A stretch of 64,000 nt of DNA, taken from an alpha proteobacterium BAL199. GTDB taxonomy: Bacteria; Pseudomonadota; Alphaproteobacteria; Thalassobaculales; Thalassobaculaceae. The stretch lies in assembly GCA_000171835.1 (NCBI GenBank), contig ABHC01000026.1:1-64000 (forward strand), written 5' to 3'. A program made the position numbers and the translations under genes. Position 1 is the stretch's first letter. Each line of letters starts with the position of its first letter. Shown here piece by piece: positions 34,983 to 41,724 of this stretch. A model generated the notes under the pieces. It was given only the letters and a program-made list of their open reading frames with translations, was not told the origin of the DNA and did not search any database.

Positions 34983-35278
34983 AGCTCTACGGCATGAAGG
35001 CCGCCTACGACCAGGTGATCGTCACCGCGGTGAAGCGCCAGCACGAGCCGAGCCGCGTCGTCGGCGACCTGCTGGCGGCCGAGATCGCCGAGAAGCAGGC
35101 CCGCTCCATCAAGTACCAGATTACCATCGCCAAGCTGCCGCTCGCCAAGGACGTCGCCGACTTCACCTTCGACGGCACGCCGATCAACGAGGCGCTGGTC
35201 CACGACCTGGCCAGCGGCGACTTCCTCGCCCATCAGCGCAACGCCGTCTTCATCGGCGGGACCGGTCACGCTTCATAA
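34970..35278 (+). pseudogene. istB: istB ATPase, truncated at Walker A
   Basis: Begins MGELKLYGMKAAYDQVIVTA and continues to AVFIGGTGHAS then stop. The Walker A loop (GxTGTGKTH) is cut after its first residues, so nucleotide binding is lost. Only about 100 of ~250 residues remain. Confidence 0.85.
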
Positions 35279-35297
35279 TGCCCACCTCGCTATCAGC

Positions 35298-35483
35298 TTA
35301 TATTGCCAAGATGTTTTGCCGTGGATCGACAGACGCCGGACGCCGCTGACGGCGTGCGTCGGCGGCTTGCCTCACGGTCTCCTCCTCGAGATCCGCGGCG
35401 CGGATTACCCAGGGAGCGCCCTTGCAGTGCTGCGAGGCTGGCAGCACCCCGTCCTGGATCAGACGCCGTAACCACGCGACCAT
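35298..35483 (-). pseudogene. C-terminal remnant of a recombinase/HTH protein
   Basis: The minus strand encodes VAWLRRLIQDGVLPASQHCK then GAPWVIRAADLEEETV and a basic tail ending QNILAI. This resembles the C-terminal HTH tail found in some serine recombinases associated with transposons. No catalytic domain is present. Confidence 0.45.
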
Positions 35484-35528
35484 CGCCGTAGTAGCGCAGC
35501 GACCGCACCGGGCGGGAGTAGAATGCGG

Positions 35529-35643
35529 ATTCCGACACAAGCCGGCCGGGTATTCCGACGTGAAGCCGGCCGGGGTTCCGATTTGAAGCCGGCTACCATT
35601 CCGACATGAAGCCGGCCACCGTTCCGAGATTTATCCGGCCACC
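35529..35643. repeat. Five imperfect ~23-bp tandem repeats
   Basis: Unit approximately TTCCGACATGAAGCCGGCC followed by 4-5 variable bases, at about 35530, 35553, 35577, 35599 and 35622. The last copy is degenerate (TTCCGAGATTTATCCGGCC). Reverse complement GGCCGGCTTCATGTCGGAA is like the multiple end repeats of some IS21-family elements, so this is probably an orphan transposon end. Confidence 0.7.
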
Positions 35644-35815
35644 TGGCTGACGGTCCCGGCGCGCCCTTCTGGGTCAGCACCTCGGGCATCACGCTCGCCT
35701 CGTCCAGTGACGAGGAGAGGGCGGGATAGGGCAGCAGCCGTCCGATCGGCCAGGACGCAACCTGGTCGGGCGAGAAGCTGAGCGACATGGTGACGGTGGC
35801 CTCGATCGAGCGGAG

Positions 35816-35883
35816 GGTGGATGTCGGGGTGGCTTCCAGGTGGAGTCCACGAGGTGGATTCCGGGTGGACTCCGGAAGCCACC
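35816..35883. repeat. Iteron-like GGTGGNNTCC direct repeats with an inverted partner
   Basis: Direct decamers GGTGGATGTC (35816), GGTGGCTTCC (35828), GGTGGAGTCC (35839), GGTGGATTCC (35853) and GGTGGACTCC (35864) are spaced 12, 11, 14 and 11 bp. GGAAGCCACC at 35874-35883 is the exact inverse of the 35828 copy, so the block can also fold into a hairpin. Near-helical spacing suggests protein binding. Confidence 0.55.
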
Positions 35884-36217
35884 CTGGAGTCCAGTTTAGT
35901 CCATTGATATTACGTGGATATTCTGGATCGGCGGGTAGCTTCCAAGTGGATTGGCTTCCCAGATTTTGGCTCTGACGCTAGCGATCCGTTGCGGTGCGCG
36001 CGTCCCCCACGAGAAATACAACCGGAAGGAACCATTCTTTGGTCCCCGGCGGCGTCATCTCGATGACTGATCGCAATATAAGAGATCACAGAATCGCTGT
36101 CTTAGCAAAAAGTGTCTCACGAGGTTTTAAGTAATATCAATGAGTTGATGATGGTTTTCCACTGAGTCACCGCGCCGTCTCCATCGCGCGTCCCAGCGCG
36201 AGCGTGGCCCGGCACGA
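35884..36217. other. AT-richer non-coding stretch
   Basis: About 330 bp without a convincing gene between the repeat block and the IS66 tnpA gene. Composition drops sharply near 36060-36150 (runs such as GCAATATAAGAGATCACAGA). This is probably the remnant of the pre-insertion target DNA. Confidence 0.45.
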
Positions 36218-36694
36218 TCACACTCGCGCTCCGAGCGCCACCGCGATCTCCACCACTCGCGCGACCGGCGTCGCTGCCGGCAGCCGCACCATCACGCCTT
36301 CCACCACGATTTCGATCCGATCGTCCAGGCCAGCATTGGGTCGTACCGTGCCTCGAGCACCGCGATCTGGCGAGGCGGCTTCCGCGGACACCGGGGTCTC
36401 GACCTCCACCGACACCAGGCCCAGATCCTCCGCGCCGACAGCGTCCCCTGGCAGCGCCAGCAACCCCTCCCGGGCCGCCCGCCGCCACGTCGTCAGCTGC
36501 TGACCCGACACCCGATACCGCCGGGCCACGTCGCATACCCGCACGCCCGGGGCAAAGCTCTCCGCGACCATCCGCCCCTTAAGAGCATCAGGCCAACGCC
36601 GGCGACCCGACGGGCCATCCAGGACTTCCAGGCGGCCGCCAAAACCGGCCGACCCAGCCTCAACCTCATTCCCGACGCCCACCGCGTCCGACAT
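36218..36694 (-). CDS. tnpA: IS66-family accessory protein TnpA
   Basis: 158 residues from MSDAVGVGNE. The core RRRWPDALKGRMVAESFAPG and VCDVARRYRVSGQQLTTWRR is the HTH of IS66 TnpA; the C-terminus IEIVVEGVMVRLPAATPVARVVEI is also typical. An IS66 end (reverse complement GTAAGCGGTGCCCAGACC) lies at about 36770-36784, 80 bp upstream. It points away from the tnpC gene at 36819, so this gene is part of a separate or inverted IS66 segment. No tnpB is present. Confidence 0.82.
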   Translation of the reverse strand: MSDAVGVGNEVEAGSAGFGGRLEVLDGPSGRRRWPDALKGRMVAESFAPGVRVCDVARRYRVSGQQLTTWRRAAREGLLALPGDAVGAEDLGLVSVEVETPVSAEAASPDRGARGTVRPNAGLDDRIEIVVEGVMVRLPAATPVARVVEIAVALGARV

Positions 36695-36784
36695 CACACG
36701 CTCCCGCTCACGTCCGGGCGACAGCGTGGACAGGACCGCGGGCGGCAGCAATCAGCAATTCAATGGGGTCTGGGCACCGCTTAC

Positions 36785-38519
36785 GGATCTCCGGATCGAT
36801 CCGAAGTAGAATCACTCCATGGAAACAAGCCTCGCTGCGGTTGCCGAACTGCAGGCCAAACTGGCCGCGGCGGAGCATCGTGCAGCGACCGCCGAGGCCC
36901 ATGCGGCGCGCCTGGTGGCGGTCGCGTCGAGCACCGAGGCGATGATCGCCGCGCTCAAGTTGCAGATCGAAAAGCTGAGGCGGGAGCTTTACGGCCGCCG
37001 GTCCGAGCGCAGCGCCCGGCTGCTCGATCAGTTGGAACTGCAGCTCGAGGACCTGGAGGCGACGGCCACCGAGGACGAGTTGGCTGCCGAGCGGCAGGCC
37101 GCCCGGACGAGCACGGTGGCCGGGTTCACGCGCCGGACGCCGGCGCGCAAGCCATTCCCGGATCACCTGCCGCGCGAACGCGTGGTGCTCCCGGCCCCCG
37201 AGATCTGCGAGGCCTGCGGGTCGGACCAACTCTCCAAGCTCGGCGAGACGGTGACCCGGAGCCTGGAGTCGATCCCGCGGCAATGGAAGGTCGTGGAGAC
37301 GGTGCGCGAGAAGTTCGCCTGCCGGTGCTGCGAGCACATCACCCAGCCGCCGGCGCCGTTCCACGCGGTGCCGAGGGCGTGGGCGGGGCCGAGCCTGCTG
37401 GCGATGATCCTGTTCGAGAAGTACGGCCAGCATCAGCCACTGAACCGGCAGCGCGAGCGCTACGCCCGCGAAGGCGTCGATATGAGCCTGTCGACCATGG
37501 CCGACCAGGTCGGCGCCTGCGCGTTCACGCTGACGCCGCTGCGCGACCTGATCGCAGCGCATGTGATGGCCGGCGAGCGCCTGCACGGCGACGACACCAT
37601 CGTTCCGGTGCTCGCCAAGGGCGGAACGGTCAAAGGGCGAGCCTGGGTCTATGTTCGCGACGACACGCCCTTCGGAGGGCCGGCACCGCCGGCCGCACTG
37701 TTCCGGTACTCGCGGGACCGCTGCGGCGAGCACCCGGCTGAACACCTTGAAGGATTCACCGGCATCCTGCAGGCCGATCGCTATGCCGGCTACAACCAGC
37801 TGTTCGACGGCGCGCGACAATGGGGTTCGATCAGGGCGGCGTTCTGCTGGGCCCATGCACGGCGCGCCTTCTTCAAGCTCGCCGACATCGCCGCCAATCC
37901 GCAGCGCGGCAAGAAGGCGCAGGCAATCTCCCCGCTTGCCCTGGAAGCGGTGCGCCGGATCGACGCCGTCTTCGAGATCGAGCGCAGCATCAACGGGTGC
38001 AGTGCCGAGCAACGGCTCGCGGTCCGGCGCGAGTTGTCGGCACCGCTTATCGCCGACCTGGAAGCGTGGATGCGGGCCGAGCGTGCCGGACTATCCCGGC
38101 ATGCCGAGGTCGCCAAGGCGATGGACTACATGCTCAAGGCCTGGGACGCGTTCACGCTCTTCCTTGAGGATGGCCGGGTGTGCCTGACCAACAATGCCGC
38201 CGAACGAGCGCTCCGCGGCATAGCTCTCGGAAGAAAGTCATGGCTGTTCGCCGGATCCGATCGCGGCGGGGAGCGGGCGGCACTGATGTACACCCTGATC
38301 GTTACCGCCAAGATGAACGACGTCGACCCTCAGGCTTGGCTCGCCGACGTGCTCGCCCGAATCGCCGACACAAAGCAGACCAGGCTCCCAGACCTGCTGC
38401 CATGGAACTGGAAGCCGCGAGCCGAAGCCAAGGCAGCCTGAGCCGCGCCAACCCGACAGCTTGATCCAGGATCACCCTCACCGCAGCCAGTCAAGCCGCG
38501 GTCTCTGCCGAATGCTTAC
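36785..38519 (+). mobile_element. IS66-family segment with tnpC
   Basis: Bounded on the right by GAATGCTTAC (reverse complement GTAAGCATTC), a typical IS66 end, at 38519. The left boundary abuts the IS66 end at 36784 that belongs to the minus-strand tnpA. It may be one IS66 whose left third has inverted, or two partial copies back to back. Confidence 0.6.
36819..38441 (+). CDS. tnpC: IS66-family transposase TnpC
   Basis: 540 residues, full length. N-terminal leucine-zipper-like coiled coil (~1-75), the KLRRELYGRRSERSARLLDQ motif, a zinc-binding CEACGSDQL...CRCCEH region, then the DDE catalytic core (HGDDTIVPVL, LQADRYAGYN, TNNAAERALRGIALGRKSW). Nothing is visibly broken, so it may be active in trans on other IS66 ends. 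Confidence 0.93.
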   Translation: METSLAAVAELQAKLAAAEHRAATAEAHAARLVAVASSTEAMIAALKLQIEKLRRELYGRRSERSARLLDQLELQLEDLEATATEDELAAERQAARTSTVAGFTRRTPARKPFPDHLPRERVVLPAPEICEACGSDQLSKLGETVTRSLESIPRQWKVVETVREKFACRCCEHITQPPAPFHAVPRAWAGPSLLAMILFEKYGQHQPLNRQRERYAREGVDMSLSTMADQVGACAFTLTPLRDLIAAHVMAGERLHGDDTIVPVLAKGGTVKGRAWVYVRDDTPFGGPAPPAALFRYSRDRCGEHPAEHLEGFTGILQADRYAGYNQLFDGARQWGSIRAAFCWAHARRAFFKLADIAANPQRGKKAQAISPLALEAVRRIDAVFEIERSINGCSAEQRLAVRRELSAPLIADLEAWMRAERAGLSRHAEVAKAMDYMLKAWDAFTLFLEDGRVCLTNNAAERALRGIALGRKSWLFAGSDRGGERAALMYTLIVTAKMNDVDPQAWLADVLARIADTKQTRLPDLLPWNWKPRAEAKAA

Positions 38520-38684
38520 GGAGGAACTGACACAGTTATTCGCCCGATGTAACCTTGATACGGAGCAGCGCTGCGGATAGGCCTTAACGAACGTGTGCTA
38601 TACCGCCCGTGGCTTCGGAAAAGTAGACCAGCCAGACCGGCTTGCGCACGTCATAGATTGAACAGTACAGGTTAATTGTTATTT

Positions 38685-39506
38685 TTAGTTTATAATCAGT
38701 GATACCAAATCCCATTGGGATTGTGCTCCATATCGCACGGGCACGATAGAATTACCCACCCCGCTGGTAACAAATAGCGTCAGCCTTTTGGTTTGGTACA
38801 AGCCGCAGTGAGCTTCTGAAGGTGCATCAGTTGGAACGTAGACGGCTCCCAATAAAGGTAATCTGATCTGGCCACAATGCGTATGTCCAGAAAACACCAA
38901 ACCTTGTACAGGCCCATTAAAAGCGCCAGCGGGGTCGTGGGTAATTGTAATTTTTGGCCTATTTTCACAATTGACCGGGAAGTCTTTATACACAAAGCGG
39001 TTTGTATGATGGTCACCCAATCCCCTTACACAAACTTTTCGATTTTTCACTGAAATGGATTTTACCTCGTTTTCCATTGCATGAATATCGAAACGAGCAA
39101 ATTCTGAAATCCATGTATTCACATTTGAATATGTCTCATGGTTCCCAAGCACAACAGCTATCGGTAAGGGTTCTATTAATGTAATTGCTTTGATGATATT
39201 TTTTCGATGAACAGAAAAGTTTTCCAGTTTTTTGTGATTTCCTATGTAGTCACCTAAAAATATAACCAAGTCTGGTCTAGCATCTTTAATCTCAATCAAT
39301 ATATCGCGGAATTGTTCTAAATGATGTGCGCCTTCAGGAAGATGAATATCGCCTATCACTGCAATTTTAAGGGTTTGGGGAGCTACCTTTGGATCTTTTA
39401 TGTGGATCGTAACATCATTTCGAGTTGTGGTAGTATAGTTGTATATTGAATATATAAAATATACTGATAATACGCAAATAGAAATTACACTCCATACCAT
39501 CTTCAC
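38685..39506 (-). CDS. Membrane-anchored metallophosphoesterase (calcineurin-like), low GC
   Basis: 273 residues. An N-terminal hydrophobic helix (VWSVISICVLSVYFIYSIYN) anchors it, followed by the catalytic domain with all metal motifs: VIGDIHLPEG, FLGDYIGNH, VLGNHETYS, THDP and SGHTHCGQIRLP. This is the YaeI/YkuE type that hydrolyses phosphodiesters or phosphomonoesters such as lipid headgroups. GTG start chosen because AAAGGAGAT lies 6 bp before it. GC is near 40%, the lowest in the window, with codons unlike the chromosome, pointing to recent transfer. An IS1595 element sits 41 bp upstream. Confidence 0.88.
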   Translation of the reverse strand: MKMVWSVISICVLSVYFIYSIYNYTTTTRNDVTIHIKDPKVAPQTLKIAVIGDIHLPEGAHHLEQFRDILIEIKDARPDLVIFLGDYIGNHKKLENFSVHRKNIIKAITLIEPLPIAVVLGNHETYSNVNTWISEFARFDIHAMENEVKSISVKNRKVCVRGLGDHHTNRFVYKDFPVNCENRPKITITHDPAGAFNGPVQGLVFSGHTHCGQIRLPLLGAVYVPTDAPSEAHCGLYQTKRLTLFVTSGVGNSIVPVRYGAQSQWDLVSLIIN

Positions 39507-39547
39507 TGAAATCTCCTTTTTTATCGTATGAGTGCATTGATGAGAAA

Positions 39548-40576
39548 GGCTTATCCCCATGCATCCGGGACCCCAAGATGTGGTGACGCAGCACGCGGCG
39601 CGCGATAGAACAAATCAGGAACATAGCGGCTTCGGAGTACCCCGGGATGACCGACTTTCCCCGCTCGCTGCTGGAGTTCCAGCAGCGCTTTCCGGATGAG
39701 GCGGCCTGCGCCGGCTACCTGCGGCAGTTGCGCTGGCCGGAGGGTTTCGTGTGCCCGGCCTGCGGCGGCATGCGGGGCTGGACGCTGGCGACCAAGGCCC
39801 ACACCCACGAGTGCGCCGACTGCCACAGGCAAACCTCGGTGACCGCCGGCACCGTGATGCACGGCTCCAAGCTGCCGCTCACCGTCTGGTTCTGGGCCGC
39901 CTACCTGATGGCCACTCACTCCAACGGCATCTCGGCCCTGCAGGTCCAGAAGCAGCTCGGCCTGGGCTCCTACAAGAGCGCCTGGTTGCTGTGCGCCAAG
40001 CTGCGCCGAGCCATGGTTGCGCCCGAGCGCTCGCCGCTGGCCGGCCTCGTCGAGGTCGACGAGGCCTCGATCGCCTGTCGCACCAAGGACGACCCGCCGG
40101 CCGGCGGCGGCGGGCGCAGTCACCAGGGAAAGCTGCTCATCGCCGGTGCCGTCGAGGTCGGCGATGGCGGCCCCGGCCGCATCCGCCTGGCGCAGATCAC
40201 CGACTTTTCCGCCCGCAGCCTGCACGCCTTCCTCGCCGCAAACCTTGCGCCCGGAGCCACCGCCAGGACCGACGGCTGGGCCAGCTACCCGGGCGCCCCC
40301 GACCTCAGCCACGATCCGCGCGTCGTCGGCGCCATGGCCGCTCATATCGTGCTGCCCTGGGTCCATCGCGTGTTCTCCAACCTCAAGACCTGGGCGCTCG
40401 GCGTCTACCACGGCCTACGACCACAGCATCTGCAGGCCTACCTCGACGAATTCGTGTTCCGGTTCAACCGCCGCCGCACTCGGCACGCCGCCTTCCGATC
40501 CATCCTCGCCATCGGCATCGCCATCACCCCTGCCACCTACAAGATGTTGATAGCACCGGAGACACAGGGATAAGCC
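39548..40576 (+). mobile_element. IS1595-family insertion sequence
   Basis: 1,029 bp with inverted repeats GGCTTATCCCCATGCATCCG (left) and, in reverse complement at the right, GGCTTATCCCTGTGTCTCCG. I could not find the 8-bp target duplication expected for this family (left flank TGATGAGAAA, right flank TTGCAGGAAG). This suggests a deletion or recombination next to one end. Confidence 0.88.
39647..40573 (+). CDS. IS1595-family (ISXO2-like) transposase
   Basis: 308 residues. The N-terminal zinc ribbon CPACGG...CADCHRQ is followed by the ISXO2-like DDE/N domain (GLVEVDEASIACR, ARTDGWASYPG, WVHRVFSNLKTWALG) and the RFNRRRTRHAAF C-terminus. Complete and apparently intact; the stop lies inside the right inverted repeat. 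Confidence 0.92.
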   Translation: MTDFPRSLLEFQQRFPDEAACAGYLRQLRWPEGFVCPACGGMRGWTLATKAHTHECADCHRQTSVTAGTVMHGSKLPLTVWFWAAYLMATHSNGISALQVQKQLGLGSYKSAWLLCAKLRRAMVAPERSPLAGLVEVDEASIACRTKDDPPAGGGGRSHQGKLLIAGAVEVGDGGPGRIRLAQITDFSARSLHAFLAANLAPGATARTDGWASYPGAPDLSHDPRVVGAMAAHIVLPWVHRVFSNLKTWALGVYHGLRPQHLQAYLDEFVFRFNRRRTRHAAFRSILAIGIAITPATYKMLIAPETQG

Positions 40577-40790
40577 TTGCAGGAAGATCCTGATTGCCAT
40601 CAGTTCCTATCATTCTTGAGATAGCGAGAAAGAGACCGACAGACGCAGCAATAATTTCGATGCCCCAGGCCAGAAAAATGATCCGTCCTCAGAGCTTTTC
40701 GTTCGACATTCCAAATATTTTCTCAGATAAGGAAGTAGATCCTGCTTCTCGAGGGATGGCGTCAGCGGACACGGGTAACCAAAGAAAAAC

Positions 40791-41102
40791 TCAGCAGCCG
40801 TTCAAACCTAGCGCGAGACCTTGAGCAATGCCACCCGAGACCCCATAAGCGGTAGTGTTTCGAATTTCTGCGCACTTAGAAGCCCTTTCGATCTCTTTAC
40901 GCATTTCTCGGGCCGCGCTCCGGGTTGCGTCCTGCTGCATCATACAATTTGAAAATTCTGTTGAGCCGAGTTTAAAGCCAAACGCGCTACATTTTGATCT
41001 ATCGTTGGCCATAATCTGTGCGTGTCGTTCTGCTGCTGTTTGACAGCCAGAAATAAAAAATATAACGCAGAGTATATTCATTCGCACTATATGTTTGCGC
41101 AC
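40791..41102 (-). CDS. Small lipoprotein, unknown function
   Basis: 103 residues. RKHIVRMNILCVIFFISGCQ is a lipoprotein signal with lipobox ISGC, so a mature protein of about 84 residues is lipidated at Cys20. It has four further cysteines and a charged helical middle (SAAREMRKEIERASKCAEIR) and ends in a glycine-rich segment (GVSGGIAQGLALGLNGC). GTG start chosen because AGGAG lies 8 bp upstream. GC ~45%. No intact gene is visible in the 217 bp between it and IS1595. Confidence 0.72.
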   Translation of the reverse strand: MRKHIVRMNILCVIFFISGCQTAAERHAQIMANDRSKCSAFGFKLGSTEFSNCMMQQDATRSAAREMRKEIERASKCAEIRNTTAYGVSGGIAQGLALGLNGC

Positions 41103-41163
41103 TTTGGATACTCCTTGATTATATTGTCCGAAGCATTTTTACACGTTATCGAACAGTGAAAAA

Positions 41164-41724
41164 TCATTGAGAGTGCTTTTTCCTGATCGCAGTCACTGCG
41201 ATACGAAGACGTTCACCCGGCGATACTCCACCAAAAGGGTAGCACGTGACAAGCATCAACCCATCGGGATTGCCTGCTGGGTTGATAGCTGTTTTGTCAG
41301 GATCGACAATGTCGATACGTACCACCTCATATCGCACTGCATTTTGAGGCCCCTCAAGGATGAACTCATCACCGGGGCGCACATGTTCCATGAACCTGAA
41401 ATGCGTATCGTTATGACCCGAGATGATCCGGGATCCGCCTTCCACATTTTTGGCCTCAAGATTTTCGCCTGGACCAAAGGCCAGCGCTTCACCTGAGTCG
41501 CCCGCCATAACGATCAGATCCACACCGTGTCGCGGGACGATCAGGCGAGCCACCGGATGGTGATCCGCCCATGGCCAAGGGCGCTGAGGGCTGCCCTTGG
41601 TGAGCGTGTCGATCCAAGCCGTTTCCAGAAGGAACTGAGCGGCTTCCGCTTTAATCGGTATCCAGAGCGACTGGATGATAGCGGCACCTGCGCCTATCAG
41701 CAGCACCCAGCCCAGGTATCTCAT
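41164..41724 (-). CDS. Class GN sortase
   Basis: 186-residue membrane-anchored sortase of the Gram-negative type. An N-terminal helix (GWVLLIGAGAAIIQSLWI) precedes the catalytic domain with histidine in ISGHNDTHFRF, cysteine in LVTCYPFGG and arginine in PGERLRIAV. Proteobacterial sortases of this kind are dedicated to one substrate encoded alongside. ATG at 41724 overlaps the stop of the substrate gene (ATGA); the open frame runs 10 codons further into that gene. Confidence 0.92.
   Translation of the reverse strand: MRYLGWVLLIGAGAAIIQSLWIPIKAEAAQFLLETAWIDTLTKGSPQRPWPWADHHPVARLIVPRHGVDLIVMAGDSGEALAFGPGENLEAKNVEGGSRIISGHNDTHFRFMEHVRPGDEFILEGPQNAVRYEVVRIDIVDPDKTAINPAGNPDGLMLVTCYPFGGVSPGERLRIAVTAIRKKHSQ

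Larger units (their letters stand above)
34047..35278 (+). mobile_element. IS21-family element, internally deleted and right-truncated
   Basis: The left end near 34047 starts TGTTATTCGGCGTGG. Two related direct repeats of the form GGCGTNNAAAANTGACCCC lie at 34055-34072 and 34087-34107, as in the multiple terminal repeats of IS21 ends. It contains partial istA and istB genes; no right end is found after 35278. Confidence 0.75.

Noticed and set aside
35529-35643. CRISPR array
   Set aside because: Units are contiguous imperfect tandem repeats without unique spacers of constant length, and there are no cas genes.
35715-35788. Minus-strand start MSLSFSPDQVASWPIGRLLP resembling the N-terminus of phage ParB-like/DNA methylase proteins
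   Set aside because: Only about 22 residues match before the sequence becomes unrecognisable and runs into the repeat array; too short to annotate, though it fits the other phage debris.
38560-38650. Possible coding remnant on the minus strand (reads DVRKPVWLVYFSEATGGIAH)
   Set aside because: Protein-like but under 30 residues with no stop/start context; left unannotated.
40594-40824. 76-aa plus-strand open frame after IS1595
   Set aside because: No ribosome site, composition not protein-like, and it overlaps the 3' end of the better-supported lipoprotein gene.
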